From Aurantiochytrium sp. KH105 (lineage: Eukaryota; Sar; Bigyra; Thraustochytrida; Thraustochytriidae): a stretch of 64,000 bases of DNA. Made by a program: the position numbers and the translations under genes. The notes beneath the pieces are model-generated. The model was not told the DNA's origin. It did no database searches and saw only the letters and a list, made by a program, of their open reading frames with translations. Numbering within the stretch: position 1 is the stretch's first letter; each line of letters begins with the position of its first letter. The stretch covers positions 186,001 to 250,000 of the forward strand of contig BGKB01000052.1 of NCBI GenBank assembly GCA_003116975.1, in the 5' to 3' direction. Below, piece by piece: positions 9,305 to 19,284 of the stretch.

Positions 9305-9676
9305 GATCGTCTTGTCTATGCATGATGTGAGGGAGGGGAACTGCGCGGCGCTGGAACCTGCCCGCGAGCCGCACACCACGTTATTCTTCTTGATACATTT
9401 GTTTGGGGCGCGCGCGGGGGGGGGGGGGGGAGTATCACGTGCACATTTGAGTTCATAATGTAGCGAGAGGCGGCGATAAGCGAAGGAAAAAGTTTTCTTC
9501 GGGACCTCGGTTGGTATTGCTGACGCGAATGTATTTTTATTAAAAAGAAACGAGCACTTGAGATTCAGACTCTATCCGAACGCTTTCATTCTTGACCCTT
9601 TGGCTTCTTCTCGTGCCACATGACGTAATTCTTAAACATATTTGACGAGAGTGGAAAGAAAATGGTTGGCACATGT
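9305..9676. other. Convergent 3' flanks with a 15-base G run
   Basis: Lies between the ends of two convergent genes. Contains a run of 15 G at 9416-9430 followed by ATCACGTGC. Otherwise AT-richer than the genes. No gene seen. Confidence 0.45.
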
Positions 9677-10127
9677 TCATTTTTTTCCCCGCAGCGCAGC
9701 GTACATTGCGGCATCGGCGAGGAAACGTGCTTCTTCTCTGCCCACAGACCCATCCTTGGCCTGCTTTTGTGCCTCGAACAGCGGCTCGAATGCAGCCCTC
9801 CTTGCTACAGACGCAGAACTGACTATCACTTGGAAAACTCGGAAACAGAAGGAGCTGATCGCCGGATTTCTCCAGGGAGTCGTCGGTGCGTTCAAAACAA
9901 AGCACCTTTCACCGTTTTACCACGTTCTGCTTTTGGCACATCCGCGAGAATGGATTTGTCTACAACATTAAAGAAAACAAAGCTCTGGCGACTCTTGAGG
10001 TGACTTTGAAAAGAAAACTTCGGAAGTGAAAAAAAGCGAGGAAAAGACAGAAGGAATTGTAAATACGTACGTACAAAAGGGGGGATAGACTTCTCGGCGC
10101 AAAGCGCCGAAAGGCCAGTCGGGACAT
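9677..10127 (-). CDS. Small, spliced protein with a mitochondrial-type presequence (64 residues)
   Basis: Exon 1 (10127-10075) starts MSRLAFRRFAPRSLSPL, an Arg/Ser-rich amphipathic leader with no acidic residues, typical of mitochondrial targeting. It ends at a GTACGT donor. A 256-nt intron ends in TCAG at 9819, and exon 2 (9818-9677) continues in frame with SASVARRAAFEPLFEAQK and ends FLADAAMYAALRGKK. The exon lengths 53 and 142 give exactly 65 codons including the stop. The splice model is my inference from donor, acceptor and phase; no family is recognised. A matrix protein or a small subunit of a respiratory complex are possible roles. Confidence 0.5.
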
Positions 10128-10207
10128 AATGAGTTCAGGAAGAGTTGCGTGGTAAACGGGCAAAGAGGAAGCGAATATATATACAGGCGGTAGCAGAGAG
10201 ACTCTCT

Positions 10208-11524
10208 TTACTCGCGCGTGGCCATGTACACGCGCAAACCGATATCGGAGGGAGCGCCAGCACAAAGACGGGCAGGCGCAAAAGTGCACATTGCCCATGC
10301 CGCATACGAGGTCCACGATCGGGACTTGATAGAAAGGTGTATCTTCTGCTGTGCCATACCAAAGGGCAGAAATTCACGCACCTCGCGCTCGATGGCCCTC
10401 GATGTGAGCTGCTCGGCCGTGGCGAAGCCAGCTTCCTTGAGGAGATTACTAAAGGCGCGGGCATTCCTCGGTCCGTAGAGCCAGGGCGAGTTGCACTCGG
10501 AGCCAAAGACGGCCAATATGTCAGAGGTTGCACCTGGTAGTTTGCCCTGCACAGTGATGCGTGGGACCCAATCGCCACATATGATGCTGTCGCGCGCCGA
10601 GAGCGCGGACACCTTGGCGAGGACGGCGCGAAAGTCTTGCTCGGGCATGTACATGGATACGTCTTCGATGAGGAATAGAGAGCGTACAGAGGAGTCAAAG
10701 TTGGGATGGTGGACGAGGGCGCCTCCCCACTCCTCGGTGCAGGCGAGAGCTGCGGGGATCTCAACGCGTCGGCAAAGCGGCTGCGCGATGACTGAGGGTC
10801 CGAGACGCTCGCGCTTCATGTCGAGGAGGACGGGCTCGTCGACCTCGAAAAGGGTAAAGCCCCGCGAGGCTCTTGCGAGACGTTGAAGGCGCCAGGCGCG
10901 CGAGTCCATGCCTGCTCCAAGAATGACGACCTGTTTGCCGCCCGCCTGCACAAAGTCCTGGATAACATTATCGAGGTACACTGTGCGGAGGGCGACGACG
11001 TCTTTCATGAAGCGTGCGCCCAAGTCGTCCATAAATCTTGCGTTAAGACGGGCTCCCTCTTCGCCTGCGAGCTTGAGCGCCCACTCGTCCCTGATGAGCT
11101 CCGAGGCGCCGCGCGCGAACGCGGTCCAGCACGTCGGGCCGACGCGGAAATCCTGGCCCATGGACGCGGCCTCCTGGACGCGGCCCTGTGTCTTGCGCAT
11201 GGTCGCCGCCGCCGCCTCGCCTTCTGTTCCAGCTGCTGCTGCTGCTTCTTCTCCAACTGCTGCTGCTGCTGCTGCAGCTGCTGCTCCAGGTGCCGCTGGC
11301 GCGGCTTCTTCCGTTGCTCTTTGTCTCTGTGTTTTCCGAGGCCTGAGCGCCTGCGCCTGCGCCGCGGGCTCTTCCGTGTGCGCGTGCGCGTGCGCGTGCG
11401 CGACCGCGGCGCGCGCCCGGCTGCGTCTGCGCCCGCTCGCGAGCGCCGCCGCCGCCGGGGGCTGCTCGCCGCCGGCCTTGCTCGTGCTCGCCGTTCTGGG
11501 TTTGGGTCTGGGTCTGGCCGCCAT
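10208..11524 (-). CDS. SAM-dependent methyltransferase, leucine carboxyl methyltransferase-like (PPM1/TIGR00027 family)
   Basis: A 438-residue single-exon protein. Residues 1-108 are Ala/Arg/Pro-rich with a poly-Ala run and an AHAHAHAH stretch, and look disordered or wrongly included. An internal Met at 109 (MRKTQGRVQEAAS) would start just before the conserved fold. The catalytic domain shows motif I QVVILGAGMDSRAWRL (about 198-213) and the acidic FEVDEP (226-231) that contacts the ribose of SAM, then SLFLIEDVSMYMPEQ and CGDWV. This is the pattern of the TIGR00027/LCM family, which O-methylates carboxylates such as the C-terminal Leu of PP2A; many members make other products, so the substrate is open. 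Confidence 0.8.
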   Translation of the reverse strand: MAARPRPKPRTASTSKAGGEQPPAAAALASGRRRSRARAAVAHAHAHAHTEEPAAQAQALRPRKTQRQRATEEAAPAAPGAAAAAAAAAVGEEAAAAAGTEGEAAAATMRKTQGRVQEAASMGQDFRVGPTCWTAFARGASELIRDEWALKLAGEEGARLNARFMDDLGARFMKDVVALRTVYLDNVIQDFVQAGGKQVVILGAGMDSRAWRLQRLARASRGFTLFEVDEPVLLDMKRERLGPSVIAQPLCRRVEIPAALACTEEWGGALVHHPNFDSSVRSLFLIEDVSMYMPEQDFRAVLAKVSALSARDSIICGDWVPRITVQGKLPGATSDILAVFGSECNSPWLYGPRNARAFSNLLKEAGFATAEQLTSRAIEREVREFLPFGMAQQKIHLSIKSRSWTSYAAWAMCTFAPARLCAGAPSDIGLRVYMATRE

Positions 11525-12628
11525 GCCCGCTGGAAGCGAGGATCGCTAGTTTCTACCGCCGCCTAACCGTAACCAGTAGCAGTCAGAGAAGGAAGGACGC
11601 GGGCGAAGTGCGCTTCTGCTCCGGCAGGGCGGTTCAGGTGCGCACCGCGCTCGCCGCTCGCTGCCTGAGCCCTCCCTGCGCGTGGTCTCGCCAGGACTCG
11701 CAGCTCCCCGCCTCCGCCGTCCGCGTCTCCAGCCGCCAGCGCGGGCGTCCGCTGCGCTGGCTGGGTGAATGAGCGAGCGAGGTCGAGAACGAGGCGAGCG
11801 CGGCCCGCGTCTCCTCTCCTCTCCTCTCCTCTCTCTCCCTGCTCGCAGCTAGCTGCTTGTGTCGCTCGCTCGCGCGTGTGCGCTCCCGACCTGCACGCTG
11901 GTCGAGCGAGGCCAGTTCGCCAGCGGCCAGGCGCAAGGCGCGGCGCCGGTGCCGATCCGTGTTTGCGCAAGGGCCTCAGGGCGAGCGCGCCGGGCTTTCG
12001 ACCGGTGGTTGACGAGAGAGCGAGATGAATGCGGAATGAGCGACGTCTCCTCTCCCGTCCCCTCCCCTCGCCTCGCCTCGCCTTGCCTCGCCTCGCGCCC
12101 CCGCGTCGCGGCGTGCGCGCGCGGAGCTCGCGACGCGACGCGAAGGCTGCGCACCTGCGCAAGCGGAGCAGAGCGAAGCAGAGCAGAGCGGAGCGGCGGC
12201 TCGCCAGCCAGCTATTTGGGAGAGGAGCGAGCGGCACGTGCCGTGCACTCGCCCACGAGCTCGCCACGCGCCCTCGCCCACCTCGCTTCGCTTCGCTTCT
12301 CCTCGCCTCGCCTCGCCTCGCTTCGCGCGCTCGCCCAAGCTGACACAGACGGGCCTGGCCTTCGCGCCTCCGCTGCCTCCGCTTTCCTGCTCTCCGCGCC
12401 GCGCTCGCCTCCACGCTCGCGCCGTTCTTGCTCGCGTCGAGGTCTTCGAGCGCGAACCTGGAGGGGAAATGGAAAGGAAAGAAATCTGCTACGCCAAGAT
12501 GCAGCTGCCGCCGCCGCCGGTCGCGACGTCCGCGCACGAAAGGTCCCTCGCTCGCCGCTGCCGCGCAGACTCGCGCCGCGCGACGCCGGGCTGCCGCCGC
12601 GACCTCTCTGGATCCGGGTTTGCTCGCG

Positions 12629-12675
12629 TCGGTCGGTCGGTCGGTCGGTCGCTCGTTCGGCCGGTCGGTCGCTCG
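12629..12675. repeat. GGTC/GCTC tetranucleotide repeat
   Basis: Consecutive GGTC units broken by GCTC variants, in the gene-poor tract. Confidence 0.85.
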
Positions 12676-12812
12676 CGCTCGAGCCGCCGGGCTCGCACTC
12701 TGAGGCGGGATAGAAATATGCAGAGCAAATCCCCTTCACCGCCAACCGAATTTTCAAACCCAGCGCGGCGCCGGCCAGCAAGACGGACACGGCGAGACGC
12801 GCCTGGTGTCGA

Positions 12813-12853
12813 GATGCGCTGCGCTGCGCTGCGCTACGCTGCGCTGCGCTGCG
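12813..12853. repeat. GCTGC pentanucleotide repeat
   Basis: About eight tandem GCTGC units with one GCTAC variant. Confidence 0.85.
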
Positions 12854-15027
12854 TGCGTCGCCCCGGCCGACAGGCAGGCGGCCAACTCACGCGCGGCGAG
12901 GCGCCGAATCCCGCGGCGAGCGAGGGCTTGGTTGCTTGCGGTTCAAACGACCGGCCAGCCTGATTTGAAAAGCGGCCGCGGGAGGGAGGCTGCTCGGACG
13001 ACGCGAGTTCGCTGCTGCTGCTGCTGCTCGCGCAGTGGAGGGATGGACGCATGCACGCCTGTCGCGATGGGTGTTCGATCGCATCTCGCGCGCGGTTCGT
13101 TGATCTCCGCCCTTCCTGCCAGTGCGGACTTGACCCGGTTCGGCCACAGCGGCCAGTTGAGTGGGAGAACGAGTCCTACTCGTAGAGAGAGAGAGAGTGC
13201 GGCAGGCGCATTCATTCTTTCGAACTGGCTGCTGCTGGCGACAGCGACCCGGCGATAGCGACAGCGACGGCGGCGACAACGACCGGGACCGGGCCCGAGA
13301 CCGCCCCGAGATCTTCTTTCTTCTCCGTCGCGCAAGCGAGGCGCTGCAGCGGCAGCGGCAGTGCAGACGACGGCTCTGCGCGACGCTCAGGACGCGGGCT
13401 GCTCGTCTCCCGTTCTGTCGTGTTGTGTCGCTCGCCAGTGCGGGCGTGTCGCGCCCACCGACGGGGAAGCGGTCAGAGAGCCCGGCAGAGGCAGGCTGAC
13501 TCAACTTGTTGCAGGGTTGCGCGTCCGTGAGCACCAAACTGCGCTGCGGCCACGGGTCCCCTCGGGGGGTCGGGAAGCCGCGTCCCTGGCTCCTCCTGGC
13601 TCCTCGTGCGTCTCTGCGTCCTGCTCTGCTCGTCCTCTTCCGCCGCCGCGCAGCGCTCCCTCCCCGCTTTGTCCCAGTCCCCGCCTTGTCTCGCGCTGCT
13701 TCCTGCGTCGCTATCGCTCTCGGCATCGAGCACGAGCTCGCCCGTCGACGAAAGGCTCCTTCACCATCATGGACGGCCGGTCGGTCATCACATGATGCTC
13801 CCTTCTTCCTTTCTCATTCCACGCATGCACGCGTGCAAGCAAGCAAGCACTCGTCCCTGCCACGCGCGTCCGCCGCCAGAACCGCAGGCACGCGCGGAGC
13901 GGCTCGTGCCTTCGCGTTCGAGTTGCAGGGAGGGAGGGCGGCGTCGCCCTGCCGCCAGCGTCCTCGCGGTCGCTCGCGCACGGCTCGCGAGCGGACGGAC
14001 GAGCCCGGGATCAACGACGTCGCGGGCGGGAACCCGCCGCGAAGCTTGGTGCTGCGGTAGGAGGCGGAGCGAGGGCTGGCCGGAGGAGGAATCCGGGTCA
14101 ACGCGTTGGGACAACCAAGACGTTGCCCGAATTGGGATCGATGCGAGATGGATGATGGGCAAGGGGGGGATGGGACGCGTCGCACGAGTTCTTCTTCTTT
14201 CCTGGCTCGTGGCGGCAGTGATCGACTCGGAGAGGCGCGGAGCCGGGACGGACCCGGAGCTCCGGCTCCGACCGAGGCCACGAGCAAGAAAACACTGTGT
14301 CACGTTTTGTCACAGATAGCTTGGCCAAAGGAAGCAAGTGTCCAACCAACCATGGCAAATGCAGTGCAGCCAGTGGCCATGGTGGCCACAGCCGCTGGAG
14401 CTGGCTGGCTGCTGGAGTCACATGCAGAAGTCCGGGCGGACGCTGGCCGTGCAGCCCGCACAAAGCAACCGACATCGACGTCGTGGCGACACCCACTGGT
14501 GGCAGTTGGCTCCCTGTTCACCTGCGATTCCCAGTTGGAGAAAAAACAGCCAGCCAGCCATGACGTAAATTTAAAAAGGCGGTCAAGTTCAAGTTGCCCA
14601 CGACGACGGTTGGGGACAAAACAGGCAACCAACCTGGCAGCTGCAGCGGGGGAGGCGAGCAGGCTGATGACTGACAAACAAGACAAGACAAGCCACCTGG
14701 CTGGCTGGCAGGCTCGCAGACAGGCAGTGGCAGCAAGAAGATTCAATGTGAAAGAGAGAAAAGTAGAAAACAAAATCATCACCAAATTCCCTCATGGCGC
14801 ATTTTACCAAGGCAAAACCTGGCTTGCACGCCAAGACTTATGGCGAGTAGAAAACGTGGACTTGCAGTCAATCAGCTTACGAGTCAGCCGGCCAGCCAGG
14901 ATTGGCCGCTGCTCAAAGCATTGCACAGAGATGTAGGCCTATGTATTTCCTTGTCCACCAAAGAAGAACAAGAAAAATCGTGCACCAGGCAAAGGACGCG
15001 AAACAACGCAAATGAACTCGCGCCTAC

Positions 15028-15080
15028 GATGCGATGCGATGCGATGCGATGCGATGCGCTGCGTCATGCGTCATGCGTCA
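15028..15080. repeat. GATGC pentanucleotide repeat grading into TCATGCG
   Basis: Six GATGC units, then TCATGCG heptamers. It lies just beyond the 3' end of the small gene at 15131. Confidence 0.85.
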
Positions 15081-15130
15081 GTCATCAGCCAACCAGATAG
15101 GGCTGGCTGGCTCTTGATCTTTTCCTGTTA

Positions 15131-15391
15131 CTACAGGTTCTCGCGCGTGGAGTGATTGAGAAAGTCTGTGTAGGTGATGGTCTTGATAAAATTCTTGGAC
15201 ACCCTCCTGCTGGCTGCGCGACGCGACGCGTCAACCTCCGAGGTCGTGGCGGTCCCGGCAGGAGCCTCCTCCTGCGCCTGGAGGGTCTCCTCCTCCGTGA
15301 GCACGCCGCGCAGGTCCATGCCCGCGCGCACCGACATCCGCTTCGCCTGCCGGGCCTGCGACTTGCGCCGCATGTACGTAATAATCCCCAT
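15131..15391 (-). CDS. Small hypothetical protein
   Basis: An 86-residue open frame beginning MGIITYMRRKSQARQAKRMS. It has basic N-terminal, acidic middle (LTEEETLQAQEEA) and Ser/Arg-rich segments and ends TITYTDFLNHSTRENL, a more protein-like composition than its surroundings. The frame stays open to the left of this ATG to 15463, but that part is Arg/Ala-rich and starts within a GCAC repeat. No family recognised and no membrane segment. A TTTGCAG just upstream could be a splice acceptor, so there may be an upstream exon. Confidence 0.45.
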   Translation of the reverse strand: MGIITYMRRKSQARQAKRMSVRAGMDLRGVLTEEETLQAQEEAPAGTATTSEVDASRRAASRRVSKNFIKTITYTDFLNHSTRENL

Positions 15392-15692
15392 GATCCCGCC
15401 TGCCTGCAAAGCCGCGCGCCGCTGTGGCTTCGCCCGCTCGCCCGCACGCCCGCAAGCACGCACGCACGCACGCCCCTGGCCTCCGCCGCTACTCCGGTCT
15501 CCGCGTGCGCGGCGATCGATCCCTCGCTGGCACGTAGCGCGAGAGAGAGAGATGGACTTTTGCTGCCGCGTTACCGCCGCATTAATGCTTCAGCAGTCGG
15601 CATGCACACCCCAAAGCACGCCGGCACGTGCTGCTGGCTCTGCGCGCGCGCACCCGCCAGCCGACCGCCGTCGCCGCCGCTGCATCGGCGCG
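15392..15692. promoter_or_regulatory. Divergent spacer between two small candidate genes
   Basis: Contains a GCAC repeat near 15450-15475 and otherwise GC-rich sequence. It would hold the promoters of the two small candidate genes on either side. Confidence 0.3.
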
Positions 15693-15956
15693 ATGCGCGC
15701 CGCGCTGCCGCTGCTGCTGCCGCTGCTGCTGCCGCTGCTGGCCGCGCTGGCCGCCTCGGCCCGCGGCCACTCTGGCATGGCCGACCTCGCGTGCATGGCG
15801 TTCCAGTCGGGATGGGCGCCGCCGGGATGCGCGACGCGGAGCCGCGCGGTCGTCGGGGACCGGACGGAGATCGCGAGGGAGCGGCAGACGGTGAGCAATC
15901 TCGCGCAAGGCGCGCTCGGCGACTTTGATTGCTCGAGCTTCGGCATGCTGGCTTGA
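15693..15956 (+). CDS. Possible small secreted protein
   Basis: An 87-residue frame that starts with a textbook-like signal peptide (MRAALPLLLPLLLPLLAALA, then ASARG) and continues into a mixed-composition mature part with four Cys (LACMAF, PPGCAT, FDCSSF). The leucine run is encoded by a CTGCTGCCG repeat, so the signal may be an accident of GC-rich simple sequence. No family recognised. Could also be a first exon. Confidence 0.35.
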   Translation: MRAALPLLLPLLLPLLAALAASARGHSGMADLACMAFQSGWAPPGCATRSRAVVGDRTEIARERQTVSNLAQGALGDFDCSSFGMLA

Positions 15957-16351
15957 GGATGCCGCGACCAAGCCTTGACTTTGGAATGGAAAAGTCTTGA
16001 ATAGTACATGAATCCATCAGCCCGCTTGTTGACACGAAGGCTGCGCGTAGCCAGGCAAGCTTTGGTTTATCATCGTACGTCACGCTGGCCGCTGAGAAGT
16101 GAAAGCGGAATCGTACCGACCAGGAACAGGCCTAGCCTTTGGTCTGACTGCTTTTTTCCTGCCTGTGAGGCCTACGAAGCTGTGTATATCTTCCTGCTTG
16201 CGTGCTGGACATAATCTTCAGAAAAAGAAGCCAAGGATAGCTTGCGCGCTAACAATGATAAACAAAAAACACATCAGCCTGCTCCACGCGTCGCGAATTT
16301 TCCCGCGCGTTTCCCCAGCCGAAAACACCAAACGAATTCCAAAGTCATCAT
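15957..16351. other. Convergent 3' flanks, no gene seen
   Basis: A+T content rises here compared with both sides, as expected for untranslated 3' ends of the two convergent genes. Confidence 0.4.
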
Positions 16352-18019
16352 TTACAACATTGCAGGACTCGTGGAAGGCGTTTCTTGCGGCGGAATGCTC
16401 TCACGCTGCGGCACACCTCTCGAAACAAGCTTGCTTGCTTTGATGCGCCAACCGAAAAGAAGGCGCTCCAGCAGATCACGCGTATTCACGACCTCTCGCA
16501 CACCAGGAAAGGAGGCGCGAGGCTCCTGTGCCGAAAAACCACTCTCGAGGTCAAGACCTGCACAGACTGCTGCCGCAGCTCGCTCTCCAGCCTGAATCGC
16601 GCCGTCCACGTAACCCGTCCAACATGTGGCTGTTTCGGCCCCAGCAAAGTGCAAACGACCTTCCATGTGATCCTTGCGCATGCTGCGCCATGCTACATCC
16701 AGCGATCCCGGAGGCAACCCCGGCACACAGCCTCGCGTCCACGTTTCTTGTGTCCAGTCTATCTGACGGAGGTTGATGGGCGCACGAGCCGCTTGATCTC
16801 CAAAGTAGTGAAAGAACTGCTCGCATACTGCATCTTGTTGAGCCCGCGTGCTCCCCAGCGCATTATACGATTCCACGAATCGCTTGCCCACCACAAAACC
16901 AACAAGACCAAACCGCTCCACGTCTCCCTCTGCGCGAGAGTCATCCAAAAAGTACGTCAACGGGCCTTTGCATGAAAGAACTTGCCCAGAATATTTTGGC
17001 CGCCACCATGCTGTTGGATAGGAAACGCGTACCTTGACATAGCAGCCTTGTACGCGATTCATCGTCTCACAGAGAGCAAGCTTGTCGGATGGAAGCGTGG
17101 GCGAAAATTGAATGTCCTTGTACAAGCTCGGCTGCAAGGCCAGCACCACATGCTTGGCAATGATGACCTCGCCTTGACCAAGTTTGACACGAAGATCTCC
17201 GGTTTCGGCAAGCTTCTCGATCGCCACCACAGAATCTCCGAGACGTACACTATCCGGACGCAAGAGCGCAGCCATGCGCCGTGTTAGCTCGCCAAATCCG
17301 CCAGCGTGAGCAAGCTTGTACTCTTGCGCGCCATCCTTGACGGCGAGGAGCCGTGAAAGCGAGCCGCCCGCCCGTGCATAATACAAGAGCCACGCTAGCG
17401 ACAGCTCATGGGTCTCGGCGCCAAAGACGGGCAGTAGGGCAAGCCGGAAGAGCGATCGCGCCTCCTCATCGCGAGCTGTTGCTTGCACAAAATCTTCGAC
17501 CGTGAAAGCGTCGAGCGCTCGCAAGGTCTCATCTTCCCAGGGTGCTTCGAGATTACGAATGTCTAGCGAGGTGATCTCGGCACGATTGACAAGTCGTGCA
17601 GTGTCCAAAAGGGTCCCGAGGCTTTGGCCGCGCGGAATATCATCAACAAGTCTGCGACGGGCTCCCGGGACGGCCTCTACGAGGTGGCGCCCGGAATTAT
17701 TGACGGCCTTGACGCCAAGACCTACCCGAGCGGCCATTCTCAGCACGCGTCGCTGCGTGGCGTCTACATAACCTGCACCCAGCGAATTCTGTGCCGCCGC
17801 TGCGGCAGCTTGGTCTTCAGCGTCTCCGCCGCTGCCGGCGTCGGCATCGTCTCGCCACTGTGTTTGCAAGTTTCCAGCGCCGGCCCTGCCGCCGGTGGCG
17901 TCTCGCGCCTCGACCAGGACCACGCGGCTGCATCCTTGATCTTGGAGATGCAAGGCTGCAGCCAGTCCTGACGCGCCGCCGCCGACCACCAGCGCGTCCA
18001 CGTGCGTCTCGCTCTCCAT
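16352..18019 (-). CDS. Flavin-containing amine oxidase (monoamine oxidase family)
   Basis: A 555-residue single-exon flavoprotein. The dinucleotide-binding motif VVGGGASGLAAALHL lies at about 11-25, followed by VLVEARDATGGR. The C-terminal FAD motif FAGAETATCWTGYVDGA is at about 458-475 and is nearly identical in pattern to animal MAOs (FAGTETATxWSGYMEGA). RGCVPGLPPGS near 437 aligns with the region where MAO carries its flavin-linking Cys, so 8-alpha-S-cysteinyl FAD is plausible. There is an insertion rich in Ala/Gly/Asp near residues 50-75. No C-terminal membrane anchor is evident, unlike animal MAO-A/B. Substrate is unknown. The ATG at 18019 directly precedes the Rossmann motif; open sequence upstream does not resemble the family. 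Confidence 0.88.
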   Translation of the reverse strand: MESETHVDALVVGGGASGLAAALHLQDQGCSRVVLVEARDATGGRAGAGNLQTQWRDDADAGSGGDAEDQAAAAAAQNSLGAGYVDATQRRVLRMAARVGLGVKAVNNSGRHLVEAVPGARRRLVDDIPRGQSLGTLLDTARLVNRAEITSLDIRNLEAPWEDETLRALDAFTVEDFVQATARDEEARSLFRLALLPVFGAETHELSLAWLLYYARAGGSLSRLLAVKDGAQEYKLAHAGGFGELTRRMAALLRPDSVRLGDSVVAIEKLAETGDLRVKLGQGEVIIAKHVVLALQPSLYKDIQFSPTLPSDKLALCETMNRVQGCYVKVRVSYPTAWWRPKYSGQVLSCKGPLTYFLDDSRAEGDVERFGLVGFVVGKRFVESYNALGSTRAQQDAVCEQFFHYFGDQAARAPINLRQIDWTQETWTRGCVPGLPPGSLDVAWRSMRKDHMEGRLHFAGAETATCWTGYVDGAIQAGERAAAAVCAGLDLESGFSAQEPRASFPGVREVVNTRDLLERLLFGWRIKASKLVSRGVPQRESIPPQETPSTSPAML

Positions 18020-19284
18020 CACGCCAAGCCTTTTATACAATCTAATCTTGTCAAGGTTCTCGTTCACTGAGCAGAGTGAAGAGGGGCGGGGGGCGGCGAT
18101 CCCGCCGCATGTGCAGCAGACCTTGCCTGCGGGAGGCAAGACGCCATTACACGCACGCACGCTCGCAGAGCATCTACTGCTACGTGGTATACCTGGCGCT
18201 TGTGCAAGCCGCGAAAAGTCATGAAGGATAGATAGATAGATAGATGGATCTGGCGAAGATGGGCGGAGGCCAATGTCCACGATGCTTGTCTTGTCAGCGA
18301 TTCTCAGCTTCGGGCTTAGCCCAAAGATCGATCTTTTCCAACGCTCCCCGAGCGGTCGCTCGCTGTGTAAGTAGACCATCCATTCCATTCCATTCCACCC
18401 TTACCTTGTCCTGGCTGCTGTGGATCATCTGGCTGGATGAGGCTGGCAGTGGCTCGTTGTTGGACGACGGACTCGCTGCTGCTGATCATGGCGAGACGAG
18501 GCTTTGCACATCGCGTCGGCCGACCGACAGACAGACAGCGATTTCATCATCTTTCATCATCTTTCATCTTCTTCATTATTCTTCATTTTGGTCGCCACGT
18601 CTTCCGTGCGTGCACAGTCCGCGGACCGCGAAGGAGATTTGTCGGCAGCTGCAGTCCAACGGCCTGCAGGCCCTGCAACCGCCCGCCACGCCTTCACTGT
18701 CATTTCATTCCTCCATTCATCCATCCGTGCCACCATTGCGCACCTTCCCTTTACATTTTTTTACGCTCTCGTCAACAACAACATCTTGCACCTGCCACTC
18801 TACCATGCCGCCATGGGCGACAGCGTCAGCGTAGCGTCTGCCTCCATCCACACCGCTTCTCGCTCGCCGCCCATCGTATTTTTTCCCCGGCCCGCTCCCC
18901 GTCGCGGTCGCCGTCGCGGTCGCCGTCGCGGTCGCCATCGCTCGATCGTGCGAGCCGCGAGCGCAAAGCTTCTTGGCCACGCGCACGGACTTGGTGCAAA
19001 AGTCAGGAGGCGCCGCGCCCCGATTTTCCTCTGTCAAGTCCGAGTCGCGCCTTTCTACAGTTGTTCTTTTCCCCATTCTACTGTTCGACCATCGCTCTTG
19101 CAAGTCGAAGGAAGGCCCGCAAAGCGCAGAGCAAGGCCGTGGACAAGTCCGCTTCCGAGCGGCGGGCGCTTGCGCCAGGCCAGGCCAGGCTCGCCGACCG
19201 GCCAGGCGCCGCGACCGGCAGCAGACCTCCTGCCCGCCCGCCCTTCCGCGCGCCCGCCCGGACTCGCGCGCGGCCGGTGGCGAG
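18020..19284. promoter_or_regulatory. Divergent intergenic region with several simple repeats
   Basis: Holds the promoters of the amine oxidase (minus) and the Cys-repeat membrane protein (plus). Contains GATA repeats (18226-18246), CATTC near 18380-18400, TCATCTT words (about 18540-18590) and a 12-bp repeat CGTCGCGGTCGC (18900-18940). The reading frame of the downstream gene stays open leftwards to 18973 but has no ATG there. Confidence 0.45.
18900..18940 (+). repeat. 12-bp tandem repeat CGTCGCGGTCGC
   Basis: Three tandem units upstream of the Cys-repeat protein gene. Confidence 0.85.

Larger units (their letters stand above)
11525..15130. other. 3.6 kb gene-poor, extremely GC-rich, repeat-rich tract
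   Basis: No frame here looks like a real protein; all long frames on both strands are Arg/Ala/Ser-rich artefacts of GC content. The tract is dominated by short repeats: TCGCC/CGAGG around 12065-12095 and 12285-12330, GAGCA/GAGCG near 12165-12195, GGTC at 12629-12675, GCTGC at 12813-12853 and GATGC at 15028-15080. From about 14300 the composition falls and GGCTG/CAGCC words dominate. Its left end must include the methyltransferase promoter. Confidence 0.5.

Noticed and set aside
11563-13726. Long frames of up to 324 codons on both strands in the GC-rich tract
   Set aside because: Composition is dominated by Arg, Ala, Ser and Gly in every frame, with no motif and overlapping candidates on both strands. 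This is expected for stop-poor GC-rich repeats.
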